This document shows, piece by piece, positions 41,766 through 50,722 of a stretch of DNA of 64,000 bases; the first letter of the stretch is position 1, and each line of letters starts with the position of its first letter. Source of the stretch: DASQEH01 sp038237745 (lineage in GTDB: Bacteria; Actinomycetota; Actinomycetes; Propionibacteriales; Nocardioidaceae); the NCBI GenBank assembly GCA_038237745.1, contig JBBRYJ010000013.1:1-64000 (forward strand), written 5' to 3'. Under the pieces are notes generated by a model. The model did no database searches. It had not been told where the DNA came from and was given only the letters and a program-made list of their open reading frames with translations. Both the position numbers and the translations under genes were made by a program.

Positions 41766-42727
41766 CTGAGGTCGGCCGCCCCGCTCCGGACGCCGTAAGG
41801 ACAGTCGCCGTCGTCGGAACAGGGGTCATCGGTGGCGGCTGGGTGGCGCACTTCCTGCGCATGGGCTACGACGTGGTCGCGTGCGACCCTGCGCAGAACG
41901 CCGCCGAGCGGCTCTCTCGCCTGTTGGACACGGCATGGCCCACCCTGGAGCGGTTGCGCCTTCGCGAGGGTGCGGGCCGGGACCGCCTGAGCTTCACATC
42001 CGACCTGGACCGGGCTCTCGCTGTGGCCGACTTCGTCCAGGAGTCGTCGCCCGAGGTACTCCCCGCCAAGGTGGCGCTGCTCGCAAGGATCGATGCGGCG
42101 GCCAGGCCGGACGTCGTGGTGGGCTCGAGCACGTCGGGGTTGGGGATGAGCGAGATGGCAGTCGGCTGCGCCACCCCTGGACGCTTCGTGGTGGGGCACC
42201 CGTTCAACCCGCCGTACCTCATCCCGCTCGTCGAGGTGGTGGGCGGCTCTGCCACCGACCCCACCACGGTCGCGTGGGCCAGCCGGTTCTACACCCTGGC
42301 GGGCAAGGTCTGCCTGACGATGGACCACGAGGTGCCCGGCTTCGTCGGAAACCGCCTCCAGGAGGCCCTCTGGCGCGAGGCCCTGCACATGATCGACGCC
42401 GGGGACGCGACTGTGCAGCAGATCGACGACTCTATCGTGCACGGGCCAGGGCTGAGGTGGGCACTGATGGGCCCGATCCTCACCTTCCACCTCGCCGGTG
42501 GGCCGGGCGGGATGGCGCACATGCTGGACCAGTTCGGTCCGGCCTTGCTGGAGCCCTGGACACGCCTGCAGGCCCCGTCCTTGACGTCCGAGCTTCGCGA
42601 CCGCGTCGTCGAGGGCGCTGAGAAGGAGGCTGCGGGCAGGACGGTTCGCGAGCTCGAGCAGCGTCGCGACGCTTTCCTCGTCGACCTGCTGTTCCTGCTC
42701 GAACGTCACCGGCTGCTCGATGTCTGA
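41762..42727 (+). CDS. cdhA: L-carnitine dehydrogenase (3-hydroxyacyl-CoA dehydrogenase family)
   Basis: The 321-residue protein has the NAD-binding motif VAVVGTGVIGGGWVAHFL and the 3-hydroxyacyl-CoA dehydrogenase-type blocks VQESSPEVLPAK, VVGSSTSGLGMSEM, and GRFVVGHPFNPPYLIPLVEVVGG with the catalytic His of HPFNPP. The C-terminal helices contain GPGLRWALMGPILTFHLAGG. It oxidises L-carnitine to 3-dehydrocarnitine with NAD+. The GTG start overlaps the previous TGA. The end overlaps the following thioesterase by 8 nt. The adjacent BKACE strengthens the assignment. Confidence 0.92.
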   Translation: MTEVGRPAPDAVRTVAVVGTGVIGGGWVAHFLRMGYDVVACDPAQNAAERLSRLLDTAWPTLERLRLREGAGRDRLSFTSDLDRALAVADFVQESSPEVLPAKVALLARIDAAARPDVVVGSSTSGLGMSEMAVGCATPGRFVVGHPFNPPYLIPLVEVVGGSATDPTTVAWASRFYTLAGKVCLTMDHEVPGFVGNRLQEALWREALHMIDAGDATVQQIDDSIVHGPGLRWALMGPILTFHLAGGPGGMAHMLDQFGPALLEPWTRLQAPSLTSELRDRVVEGAEKEAAGRTVRELEQRRDAFLVDLLFLLERHRLLDV

Positions 42728-43217
42728 CCCGCCCGCACCGTTCTCGTCGTACCGCACCGAGGTCCGAGCGGAGTGGCTGGACTACAACGGCCACATGCAC
42801 GACGCGAGCTACGGCACGGTGTTGAGCGAGGCCAACGAGGAGCTCTTCGCTGCGTTCGGCCTCAGCGCGGAGTACCGCGCAACGACCGGAGCGGCCCTGT
42901 ATACCGTGGAGTACCACATTCGCTATCTGGCCGAGTGCGCGCTCGGCCAGGTGTTGTCCGCCGCCACGATCGTGGTGGCGGCGGACGCTAGGAGGGTGCG
43001 CCTCTACACAGAGATCCTCGACCACCACCGGCGACCCGCCGCGACGGGAGAGTCCTTGTACCTCCACGTCGACTCGTCGCTGGGGAGAACCGTCGCCATG
43101 CCGCCCGACCGACAGGAACGTGTCCAGCACATGGTCGCCGCCCACGCGCGGCTTCCGCGACCGGCCCACCTGGGACTCGGTGTAGGAGCCGGCCGCGGCG
43201 GCTCGGGCGACAGATGA
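42720..43217 (+). CDS. Hotdog-fold acyl-CoA thioesterase (betainyl-CoA thioesterase candidate 1)
   Basis: The 165-residue protein is a 4-hydroxybenzoyl-CoA thioesterase-like hotdog enzyme: VRAEWLDYNGHMHDASYGTVLSEANEELFAAF carries the catalytic Asp (WLDYNGHM) and the alpha-helix. It belongs to the group that includes betainyl-CoA thioesterase (CdhB), which releases glycine betaine. Overlap with the carnitine dehydrogenase and with the next thioesterase fits a single transcript. The glycine-rich C-terminus is unusual. Which of the two tandem copies acts on betainyl-CoA is not resolved. Confidence 0.85.
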   Translation: MSDPPAPFSSYRTEVRAEWLDYNGHMHDASYGTVLSEANEELFAAFGLSAEYRATTGAALYTVEYHIRYLAECALGQVLSAATIVVAADARRVRLYTEILDHHRRPAATGESLYLHVDSSLGRTVAMPPDRQERVQHMVAAHARLPRPAHLGLGVGAGRGGSGDR

Positions 43218-43756
43218 CCGATGAGCGGGAGACCACCTCCTACGAGGGCGGCGGCAGCCATCCCTTGGTGGCTGACGGTCCCATCCCGGCGCCGCTTCGC
43301 CTGCATCGCGCGACGGTGCCTTCCGCGTGGGTGGACTACAACGGGCACATGAGCGAGTCCTGCTACCTGCTGGCCTTCGGGGACAACGCCGACGCGTTCT
43401 TCCGCTACATCGGTATCGACGAGCCGTACCGCGCCGGAGGGCATTCGCTGTACACGGTGGAGACCCACCTGCACCACCGTCGCGAGGCCGGCGAGGGGGA
43501 ACTACTGACCATGACATTCCGCGTGCTGGACCACGACCAGAAGCGGGTTCATGTCTTCCACGAGATGTTCCGCGGCGAGAGCGACGTGCTGCTGGCGACC
43601 GCGGAGCAGATGCTCGTCCATGTCGACTCGCAGGCGGGAAGGTCGGCCGTCATCCCGAAGGAGCTCGCTGAGCGCCTGACCGCGATACATCGAGCACACG
43701 CAGAGCTGGCCGTTCCAGACGTTGTCGGCCGGCCGATGCGCATCAACCGCCTGTAG
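43214..43756 (+). CDS. Hotdog-fold acyl-CoA thioesterase (betainyl-CoA thioesterase candidate 2)
   Basis: The 180-residue protein resembles the upstream copy: RATVPSAWVDYNGHMSESCYLLAFGDNADAFFRYIG has the same motif (WVDYNGHM, catalytic Asp), then HSLYTVETHLHHRREAGEGE and ATAEQMLVHVDSQAG. It differs in helix and C-terminal residues and carries a longer N-terminal tail. Start and stop overlap those of the first copy in ATGA. Either could be CdhB; the second copy may prefer another thioester of the pathway. Confidence 0.87.
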   Translation: MTDERETTSYEGGGSHPLVADGPIPAPLRLHRATVPSAWVDYNGHMSESCYLLAFGDNADAFFRYIGIDEPYRAGGHSLYTVETHLHHRREAGEGELLTMTFRVLDHDQKRVHVFHEMFRGESDVLLATAEQMLVHVDSQAGRSAVIPKELAERLTAIHRAHAELAVPDVVGRPMRINRL

Positions 43757-43765
43757 GAAGGAACC

Positions 43766-44926
43766 ATGGACTTCGGACTCAGTGACGAGCAGCAGTCGAT
43801 CGTCGAAACGGTGCGCCGGTTCGTGACCAAGGAGCTCATCCCTCACGAAGATGAGGTGGAGCGGCTCAATGACGTACCGCATGAGCTGGCGACCGCGCTC
43901 CGTAAGAAGGCCCTCGACGCAGGGCTCTACGCGGCCAACATGCCCGAAGAGCTCGGGGGTGGTGGGCTGGATGCCGTCGCGATGACCCTCGTGGAGCGGG
44001 AGCTAGGCAAGACGAGCTACGCGTTGCAGTGGCTGGTTGCTCGACCCAGCAACATCCTGCAGGCGTGCGAGGGCGAGCAACGCGAGCGATACCTGGAGCC
44101 GGCGATCCGTGGAGACAGGGTGGACTGCCTGGCGATGAGCGAGCCTGGTGCGGGCTCCGACGTAAGGGCCATGAGCACCCGGGCGGTACGCGAAGGGGAC
44201 GACTACGTCGTCAACGGCACCAAGCACTTCATCAGCAACGCCGACCGGGCGGACTTCGTGATCCTCTTCGCAGCCACCGGCACCGAGGAGACCCCGCAGG
44301 GTCCCCGGAAGCTCATCAGCGGCTTCCTCGTGGACGTCGACACGCCGGGGTTGACCGTCAGGCGCGGCTCGGCCAGCGTCTCGCACCGCGGGTACCACCA
44401 CTGCGAGCTCTCGTTCGAGGGCTGTCGCATCCCTGTCGGGCAGCGGCTCGGGGACGAAGGCGGCGGCTTCGATCTGATGGCCGAGTGGCTGGGGGCCAGC
44501 CGCCTCACGGTCGCGGCGTCAAGCGTCGGGCGCGCTCGTCGCGTGCTGGACCTGACTACCGGCTGGGCGGCCGAGCGTGTCCAGTTCGGCCAACCTATCG
44601 GCCGTTTCCAGGGGGTCGGGTTCCCGCTCGCCGATATGGCCACCGAGCTCGAGGCGGCCGAGCTGCTGACCCTGCGGGCCGCCTGGAGGCTCGACCAGGG
44701 CACGATGACCGACCGCGACGCGGCGATGGCCAAGGTCTTCGCGTCGGAGGCCCTCGGCCGGATCACCGACGGGGCCGTGCAGATCTTCGGCGGTATGGGC
44801 CTGATGACCGACCTGCCGATCGAGCGGTTCTGGCGCGACGCGCGCGTGGAGCGGATCTGGGACGGGACGAGCGAGATCCAACGGCACATCATCTCCCGCT
44901 CGATGTTGCGCCCGCTGGGAGCATGA
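43766..44926 (+). CDS. Acyl-CoA dehydrogenase of the carnitine/gamma-butyrobetaine operon
   Basis: The 386-residue enzyme is a typical FAD-dependent acyl-CoA dehydrogenase: FGLSDEQQSIVETVRRFV, the CoA/FAD segment DCLAMSEPGAGSDVRAMST, FDLMAEWLGASRLTVAASSVGRA, and the end DARVERIWDGTSEIQRHIISRSMLRPLG. The place before CaiD suggests it oxidises gamma-butyrobetainyl-CoA to crotonobetainyl-CoA, as in the carnitine pathway of proteobacteria (CaiA family). No CoA ligase or transferase is in the operon, so CoA activation must come from elsewhere. It overlaps the CaiD start in ATGA. Confidence 0.88.
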   Translation: MDFGLSDEQQSIVETVRRFVTKELIPHEDEVERLNDVPHELATALRKKALDAGLYAANMPEELGGGGLDAVAMTLVERELGKTSYALQWLVARPSNILQACEGEQRERYLEPAIRGDRVDCLAMSEPGAGSDVRAMSTRAVREGDDYVVNGTKHFISNADRADFVILFAATGTEETPQGPRKLISGFLVDVDTPGLTVRRGSASVSHRGYHHCELSFEGCRIPVGQRLGDEGGGFDLMAEWLGASRLTVAASSVGRARRVLDLTTGWAAERVQFGQPIGRFQGVGFPLADMATELEAAELLTLRAAWRLDQGTMTDRDAAMAKVFASEALGRITDGAVQIFGGMGLMTDLPIERFWRDARVERIWDGTSEIQRHIISRSMLRPLGA

Positions 44927-45711
44927 GTCGGATGGGCGTACGGGCCGAGGCCGACGGCGAAGTACTTATCGTGACCCTGGACCGGCCCAAGGCCAACGCC
45001 ATCGACGTGGCCACCAGCCATGCCCTCTACGACGCCTTCCAGCGGCTCCAGCACGACGACAGCTTGCGGGTCGCTGTGCTCACCGGAGCAGGGGACAGGT
45101 TCTTCTCCGCCGGCTGGGACCTCAAGGCGGCAACGTCGGGTGAGTCCATCGAGGCCGACCACGGTCCCGGCGGGTTCGGCGGGCTGACCGAGCTCACCGG
45201 GCTGCGCAAACCGGTCATCGCCGCAGTCAACGGCCTGGCGCTGGGTGGCGGCTTCGAGCTTGCTCTCGCCGCCGACCTCATTACCGCGAGCGAGCAGGCC
45301 GAGTTCGCTCTCCCCGAGGTCACCCTCGGCATGGTTCCAGACGCGGGCGGCGTGCTGCGGCTACCCGCGAGACTGCCGCCGGCGGTGGCAGCGGAGATGC
45401 TGCTCACGGGGCGGCGAATGACCGCCGCGGAGGCACGAGACTGGGGCCTGATCAACCGGGTCGTCGCGTCGTCGAACCTGGTCGAGGACGCGATGAGACT
45501 TGCCCGGGACGTGTGCGCGGCCGCTCCGCTGGCCGTAGCGGCGGTCAAGGAGATCACCGAGGCGACCGCAGGCGTAACGATTGCGGAGGGGTACCGACGT
45601 CTGCGCGAAGGCGACCTCCCGAGCTACCGGACGATGCTCGGCTCCGAGGACGCCAAGGAGGGACCCCGAGCCTTCTCCGAGAAGCGCCCGCCTCGGTGGC
45701 AGGGGCTCTGA
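44923..45711 (+). CDS. caiD: Carnitinyl-CoA dehydratase (CaiD-like enoyl-CoA hydratase)
   Basis: The 262-residue crotonase matches CaiD over nearly its whole length: DRPKANAID, FFSAGWDLKAA, DHGPGGFGGLTELTGL, KPVIAAVNGLALGGGFELAL, EDAKEGPRAFSEKRPP at the end. CaiD interconverts crotonobetainyl-CoA and L-carnitinyl-CoA in E. coli; length is the same as that enzyme. The ATG at 44923 overlaps the previous stop (ATGA). With the ACAD it could feed gamma-butyrobetaine or crotonobetaine into the carnitine dehydrogenase route. The active-site Glu pair typical of hydratases appears at the expected positions. Confidence 0.9.
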   Translation: MSRMGVRAEADGEVLIVTLDRPKANAIDVATSHALYDAFQRLQHDDSLRVAVLTGAGDRFFSAGWDLKAATSGESIEADHGPGGFGGLTELTGLRKPVIAAVNGLALGGGFELALAADLITASEQAEFALPEVTLGMVPDAGGVLRLPARLPPAVAAEMLLTGRRMTAAEARDWGLINRVVASSNLVEDAMRLARDVCAAAPLAVAAVKEITEATAGVTIAEGYRRLREGDLPSYRTMLGSEDAKEGPRAFSEKRPPRWQGL

Positions 45712-45801
45712 CCGGCGTCGGTCACGGCCGGGTCGGTTCGCCGTGTGTCCACCCGGTAAGACATCCTGGGCGCGGGTTCAAGCCGACGAAGGGACAAGAC
45801 G

Positions 45802-47007
45802 ATGCGCGAGCGGGCTGCCATGATCCTGGCGACATTCGTCACCGCGTCGACATTGCTTATGCCAGGCCAGCTCCCGGCGGATGCGTTGGCGAGGTCTGGC
45901 GGCCCGGATGGCGGGGGGAGGCTGGCCGTGGCCGCGGCAGCCCGAGATGCGGCGACCGGGGGCCGCAGCTGCCCTCGTCAGGTGTTCGCGCGAATGGGCT
46001 TGTCGAAGCGAGTGGGGCAGCTCTTCGTTGCCGGTGTGAGCAGCTCGTCACCGACGCGAGCCCAGCTGACCGCGGTCCATCGACAACATCTCGGGGGTGT
46101 GATCCTCATGGGCCACGACGACATCGGTGTGACCGCGACGGCTCGAGTGACCCATCGGCTGCAGCGGCGGGCGAAAATGAGCGGCGGCGCGTCGCTCTGG
46201 GTCGCTGTCGACCAGGAGGGCGGCAACGTCCAAGTGCTGAACGGGCCTGGGTTCGGCGACATGCCTACGGCCCTGGAGCAGGGACACCTCGGCAAGGCTC
46301 GGCTGCGTGCCCGTGCCCACCGGTGGGGCACCCAGCTGAGGGCGGCCGGAATCAACCTCGACCTCGCTCCCGTCATGGACACGGTGCCGAGGAGACTCGG
46401 GACGGCGAACAAACCGATCGGGTACTACGACCGGGAGTACGGACACCGCCCCAAGGTCGTCGCCGCACATGGTCTGGCAGTGAGCCGCGGGATGCAGTCC
46501 GCCGGTGTCCAGAGCACAGCGAAACATTTTCCCGGACTCGGCAGAGTGCGGCGCAACACCGATACCAGCGCCCATGTCAGCGACCGGGTGACAACCCGCC
46601 TCGACCCCTATCTGCGACCCTTCCGGGCCGCGGTCAACCACGGGGTACAGGTCGTGATGGTCTCACTGGCCCGCTACACACGCATCGACCGGCGGCATAT
46701 CGCGGCCTTCTCGGCCATCGTGATGCGGCGGATGCTGCGCAATGACCTGGGGTTCAATGGTGTGGTCATCTCCGACTCGATGACCGCGGCCTCCGTCCAT
46801 GATGTTCCGACAGGCGCGCGAGCGGTTCGCTTCCTCCGGGCTGGCGGCACCGTCGTACTGTCCGTCACGACTTCGTCGACGGCGAAGATGGCAGCGGCGG
46901 TCCGCACCCACGTGAGGGACCACCGTCACTTCCGCAGCATCGTCAACCGGGACGCTCTGAGGGTCCTGACGGTGAAGAACCGGCACGGCCTGCTGCCCTG
47001 CTCGTAG
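45802..47007 (+). CDS. Secreted GH3-family beta-N-acetylglucosaminidase-like protein
   Basis: The 401-residue protein has a signal peptide (AMILATFVTASTLLMPGQLPADALA) and one GH3 (NagZ-like) TIM barrel. Motifs: VGQLFVAGV, LWVAVDQEGGNVQVLNG, STAKHFPGLGRVRRNTDTSAH (the NagZ KHFPGxG loop, with Leu in place of the usual His), and FNGVVISDSMTAASVHD with the nucleophile Asp (SDSM). The loop variant resembles actinobacterial secreted homologues. It may process peptidoglycan or chitin fragments outside the cell. It stands alone, 90 bp after caiD. Confidence 0.85.
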   Translation: MRERAAMILATFVTASTLLMPGQLPADALARSGGPDGGGRLAVAAAARDAATGGRSCPRQVFARMGLSKRVGQLFVAGVSSSSPTRAQLTAVHRQHLGGVILMGHDDIGVTATARVTHRLQRRAKMSGGASLWVAVDQEGGNVQVLNGPGFGDMPTALEQGHLGKARLRARAHRWGTQLRAAGINLDLAPVMDTVPRRLGTANKPIGYYDREYGHRPKVVAAHGLAVSRGMQSAGVQSTAKHFPGLGRVRRNTDTSAHVSDRVTTRLDPYLRPFRAAVNHGVQVVMVSLARYTRIDRRHIAAFSAIVMRRMLRNDLGFNGVVISDSMTAASVHDVPTGARAVRFLRAGGTVVLSVTTSSTAKMAAAVRTHVRDHRHFRSIVNRDALRVLTVKNRHGLLPCS

Positions 47008-47153
47008 CCCTCGGGGACGCGAGGGTCGTAACGCCGGTGCGCCGTTCGCCGACCCTTGCCACGCGAACGACACCGGCAGTAGGTTGCCGAGTCGGCGCCA
47101 ACGTGCACCGCCTAGGGGGAGGGACAGCCCTTTCCACCATCGGAAGGGACACC

Positions 47154-49355
47154 ATGCTTGCTCCCCACGGACTCCGCTCGAGACGCTCCGTGGTGGGAGT
47201 AATGGCCGCGGCGGCCGTCCTCCCCATCGCAGCTCTGGTTCCCTCGCAAGCCGCTCGCAGCGCGGCCGCCACCGTCGCGCCGGGAGCGCCCGGTACTGCG
47301 GCGACCTGGACCAACGGCGCAAAGACCGGCTTCGGCACCGCTCGCGGTCTACGTAGCCAGGTCTGGTACACGTTGAACGCGGGCAAGGCGACCGAGATGT
47401 TCTACCCGCGCATCGACACCCCCAGCGTCCGCGACTCGCAGCTCGTCGTCTCGGACGGTCGCACGTTCACCGACCGCGAGGACCAGGACACGACGCACCG
47501 CACACGCGTCCTCGCTGGCCGGGGGCTGACCTACCGGGTGACCAACACCGCCAAGTCCGGCGACTACCGGATCGTGAAGACGTACGTCACCGACCCGGTG
47601 CGGAGCACCGTCCTCGTGAACGTGCGGTTCGTGTCGCTCACCGGCCAGCCGTACGACGTCTACGTCCTGCACGACCCTGCGTTGGACAACGACGGCACGG
47701 ACGACACAGGTCACGGTCAGGCGGCGACACTGCTGGCGAGCCAGCCCGGGATGGGCAGCGCGGTGGCGACCAGCCCGGCGCTGATCCGCGTTTCGAGCGG
47801 CTACCTGGGCGCCAGCGACGGGTGGACCGACCTCCGCGCCGACCACCAGATGGACTGGTCGTACGTCGCACCCGAGCCGGGCAACGTCGTCCAGACAGGC
47901 CAGACGACACTCACCGGTCTGCCGGGGGCCAGGCACCTGACCCTTGCGGTCGGCTTCGGCACCACCGCTGCTGCCGGCAACAACGCAGCGCACGCCTCCC
48001 TGGCGGAGGGCTTCGACGCCGTGTCGAGCGCCTACGCGTCAGGGTGGCGTGGCTATCTGGGCAGCCTCGACCGGATACCGCAGAGCGCCGCCCACTGGAA
48101 GTCCACCTGGCGCGTATCCGCGATGGTGCTCGCGGCGAGCGAGGACAAGACGTTCCGTGGTGGTTTCGTGGCCGCCCCGGCGAGGCCATGGTCCTGGGCT
48201 TTCGACCTGAGCGAGTTCGCCGTCTACCACGCGGTCTGGTCGCGAGACCTGTACCAGATCGCCACCGGGCTACTCGCCGACGGCGACACACGGGCCGCCA
48301 ACCGCGCCCTCGACTATGTGTGGGGCGTGCAGCAGAATCCGGACGGCTCGTTCCCGCAGAACTCGCGACTCGACGGCACGCCGGTCTTCACCAGCCTGCA
48401 GATGGACGAGTCCGCCTTCCCGATCGTGCTGGCGTGGCAGCTCGGCAGGACGGACGCGTCGGACTGGCATCACGTCCGGCTGTCCGCGAACTACCTGGTG
48501 GCCCATGGGCCCGCGTCACCCCAGGAGCGCTGGGAGAACCTGGGCAACTACTCCCCCGCCACGATCGCGGCAGAGATCGCGGGCCTGGTGTGTGCCGCCG
48601 ACATCGCCCGCGCCAACGGCGCCCGGCTCGCCGCGCACCGCTATCTCGCGACAGCCGACGCCTGGCGGCTCAACCTCGATCAGTGGACCCGAACCACCAC
48701 AGGGCCGCTGTCGAGAAGCCCCTACTTCCTGCGTGTGAGCACCACAGGCGACGCCAACGCGGGCACAGCGATCCAGGTGCCCGACGGTGGGCCGCTGGTC
48801 GACGAGCGGCGGATCGTAGACCCCAGCTTCCTCGAGCTCGTGCGCCTCGGTGTGTTGCGCGCAGACGACCCGGACGTCCGCTCCACACTGGCGGTCGTCG
48901 ACCGCACGCTCCGGTTCCAGACGCCCAACGGCCCGTTCTGGCACCGCTCCTCCTTCGACGGGTACGGCGAGAAACGTGACGGCTCGCGCTGGGGCATCAC
49001 GGACGACGGCTCAGGGATCACGCTCGGAAGAGGATGGCCCCTTCTCACCGGTGAGCGCGGCGAGTACCGACTGGTGGCCGGCCGGGAAGCCCAGACCTAC
49101 CTCGACGCGATGGCGAAGTCGGCGGACAACGCCACGGGGCTGATGTCGGAGCAGGTCTGGGACCGTCGTCCCCCCGGAGGACGCAGCCCCCGGTTCCGGC
49201 CCGGCGAGGGCACCTTCTCCGCTCGTCCGCTGGCCTGGACACACGCGCAGTTCCTCCGGCTGGCGCGCTCGATCGACGCAGGTCTGCCGATCGAGACGCC
49301 TCAGATCGTGGCCTGCCGATACCACAGCGAGGTGTGCCAGCAGCGTGGTAGGTGA
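47154..49355 (+). CDS. Secreted GH15 family glucoamylase (glucodextranase-type)
   Basis: The 733-residue protein has a signal peptide (VVGVMAAAAVLPIAALVPSQAARSA). Region 1 is a beta-sandwich (ATWTNGAKTGFGTARGLRSQVWYTLNAGKATEMFYPRID) as in bacterial glucodextranases. Region 2 is the (alpha/alpha)6 barrel with HAVWSRDLYQIATGLLADGD, PQERWENLGNYSPATIAAEIAGL (acid motif QERWEN), and GLMSEQVWD (second acid). It releases glucose from alpha-glucans outside the cell. The ATG at 47154 follows GGAAGGGAC. It differs from the cytoplasmic GH15 at 7932-9761. It converges with the next gene at a small hairpin-like 9-bp gap. Confidence 0.9.
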   Translation: MLAPHGLRSRRSVVGVMAAAAVLPIAALVPSQAARSAAATVAPGAPGTAATWTNGAKTGFGTARGLRSQVWYTLNAGKATEMFYPRIDTPSVRDSQLVVSDGRTFTDREDQDTTHRTRVLAGRGLTYRVTNTAKSGDYRIVKTYVTDPVRSTVLVNVRFVSLTGQPYDVYVLHDPALDNDGTDDTGHGQAATLLASQPGMGSAVATSPALIRVSSGYLGASDGWTDLRADHQMDWSYVAPEPGNVVQTGQTTLTGLPGARHLTLAVGFGTTAAAGNNAAHASLAEGFDAVSSAYASGWRGYLGSLDRIPQSAAHWKSTWRVSAMVLAASEDKTFRGGFVAAPARPWSWAFDLSEFAVYHAVWSRDLYQIATGLLADGDTRAANRALDYVWGVQQNPDGSFPQNSRLDGTPVFTSLQMDESAFPIVLAWQLGRTDASDWHHVRLSANYLVAHGPASPQERWENLGNYSPATIAAEIAGLVCAADIARANGARLAAHRYLATADAWRLNLDQWTRTTTGPLSRSPYFLRVSTTGDANAGTAIQVPDGGPLVDERRIVDPSFLELVRLGVLRADDPDVRSTLAVVDRTLRFQTPNGPFWHRSSFDGYGEKRDGSRWGITDDGSGITLGRGWPLLTGERGEYRLVAGREAQTYLDAMAKSADNATGLMSEQVWDRRPPGGRSPRFRPGEGTFSARPLAWTHAQFLRLARSIDAGLPIETPQIVACRYHSEVCQQRGR

Positions 49356-49364
49356 CCCCGGCCG

Positions 49365-50525
49365 TCACGGCAACGGGCGACCTGCCGAGACGAGGCTCAT
49401 GCCGTGCTCGTAGTCGGCGTCCGTCTCGTGCGTCAGTACTCCGACGGTGATCCCGCCGCTGCCGTACCAGACGGTGAACGCGTCACCGTCGTGCGCGACG
49501 AAGCGAGCATCGTCGTACCCGTCACCCCACGCCGAGTACTTCAGGCTGTGGCGTCCGATCTCGCTCCAGAACCCCGGCGCCTGCGCCCACGACGACGAGG
49601 CCCCGGCCGCGACCTTCCCCGCCACCTCGCCCATCGCCAACGCCTCTCCCCAATGTTCGACGACCAGGTGACGCCCGGCTGCACCGTTGCGTGCAAAGGC
49701 GACGTCACCCGCAGCGAAGACATCCGGGGCCGAGGCACGCATGTGTTCGTCGACGACGACGCGGCCGTGCTCGACATCGAGACCCGCATCCGTCGCGATC
49801 CCCGATTGAGGCTCGATACCAACCGCGGTCAGGACCACATCGCCGACGTGGTGGGTGCCGTCCGCGCAGTCGACCCTGCTACCGTCGCGGATCGACTCGA
49901 CCTCGACGCCCCCTACGAGTCGGACGCCGCCCTCGACCAGCCACTGCGCGATGCGCTCCGCGGCTTCGCGGCCCAACCGGGCGAGTTGCGGCAGCTCCTC
50001 GGTCGACACCATCGTGACCGTCAGCCCGCGCCGCGCCAACGAGGACGCCGCCTCGCACCCGATGAACCCGGAGCCCACGACAACCGCCGAGGAGGCCTCT
50101 TCGACGACGCCTCGCAGGCGCCGCGCCTGGGTCAGGAAGCGCATCCGGTGCACGCTCGGGTCGTCGCCGCCAGGCACGGGCAGTGTGGCCGGCTTGCTTC
50201 CGGTCGCCAGGATGCAGGTCTCGTACTCGAGGGACCGTCCGGATGACAGATCGACGGTGTGCCGGCCAGAATGCAGCCGCTCGACACATGTGGAGAGCGT
50301 CAGCTCGATCTCGCGTTCGGCGTAGAAGGCGGGCGCCTCTAACGACAGCTCGACCTCCTCGGCCTCTCCCCGGAGGTAGTCCTTCGTCAACGAAGGACGG
50401 TTGTAGGGGGGATCGTTGTCAGCCGAGACGACCCGCACATGGCCACCACCGCCTGCCTCGCGGTACGCCGCCGCCGCGGCGAAAGCTGCCGGGCCGCCCC
50501 CCACGACGACCAGTCCACCCTTCAT
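49365..50525 (-). CDS. FAD-dependent pyridine-nucleotide reductase (ferredoxin-reductase-like)
   Basis: The 386-residue protein has two dinucleotide-binding motifs: VVVGGGPAAFAAAAAYREAG (FAD) near the start and AVVVGSGFIGCEAASSLARRG (NAD(P)H) mid-protein, plus PDVFAAGDVAFARNG and the C-terminal reductase tail. The layout matches rhodocoxin/ferredoxin reductases used with P450 or oxygenase systems, but neither a ferredoxin nor such an oxygenase is nearby. The function is a generic NAD(P)H:acceptor reductase. The gene is alone; the ATG at 50525 fits the standard N-terminus. Confidence 0.88.
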   Translation of the reverse strand: MKGGLVVVGGGPAAFAAAAAYREAGGGGHVRVVSADNDPPYNRPSLTKDYLRGEAEEVELSLEAPAFYAEREIELTLSTCVERLHSGRHTVDLSSGRSLEYETCILATGSKPATLPVPGGDDPSVHRMRFLTQARRLRGVVEEASSAVVVGSGFIGCEAASSLARRGLTVTMVSTEELPQLARLGREAAERIAQWLVEGGVRLVGGVEVESIRDGSRVDCADGTHHVGDVVLTAVGIEPQSGIATDAGLDVEHGRVVVDEHMRASAPDVFAAGDVAFARNGAAGRHLVVEHWGEALAMGEVAGKVAAGASSSWAQAPGFWSEIGRHSLKYSAWGDGYDDARFVAHDGDAFTVWYGSGGITVGVLTHETDADYEHGMSLVSAGRPLP

Positions 50526-50645
50526 CCAGCCCTCCGGTCAGTCGTGCGCGGAGATGCTGCAGTCACCCGGTTCGCCGCTCTCATCTCGCGAGAGTAGTGG
50601 CTGCATCGAACGAATGCGACGGCTGATTCTGCGTAGCCTCCGAAC

Positions 50646-50687
50646 GACGGCGCCGCGCCGTCCTCCGAAAGATCGGAACACGGCGCG
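50646..50687 (-). terminator. Hairpin cluster after the PhoX-like gene
   Basis: GACGGCGC (50646-50653) and GCGCCGTC (50655-50662) form a perfect stem with a 1-nt gap, and GCGCCGT (50655-50661) can alternatively pair with ACGGCGC (50681-50687). The position is about 36 bp after the stop of the leftward PhoX-like gene. There is no clear T-tract, as is common in actinobacteria, so the terminator role is inferred. Confidence 0.4.
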
Positions 50688-50722
50688 GCACAGGGGTGTG
50701 GCCTGGCCTGCTGCCAGTGGCG

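Noticed and set aside
41513..42757. A 414-codon minus-strand open frame opposite the carnitine dehydrogenase
   Set aside because: It is the antisense shadow of a strongly supported enzyme; no domain recognised.
42480..43517. A 345-codon minus-strand frame opposite the thioesterases
   Set aside because: It is rich in Arg/Pro/Ser, without domain, opposite two hotdog genes with conserved motifs.
49353..49369. Small inverted repeat GTGAC...GTCAC at the convergent end of GH15 and the FAD reductase
   Set aside because: Arms of only 5 bp, overlapping both stop regions; too weak to call a terminator.
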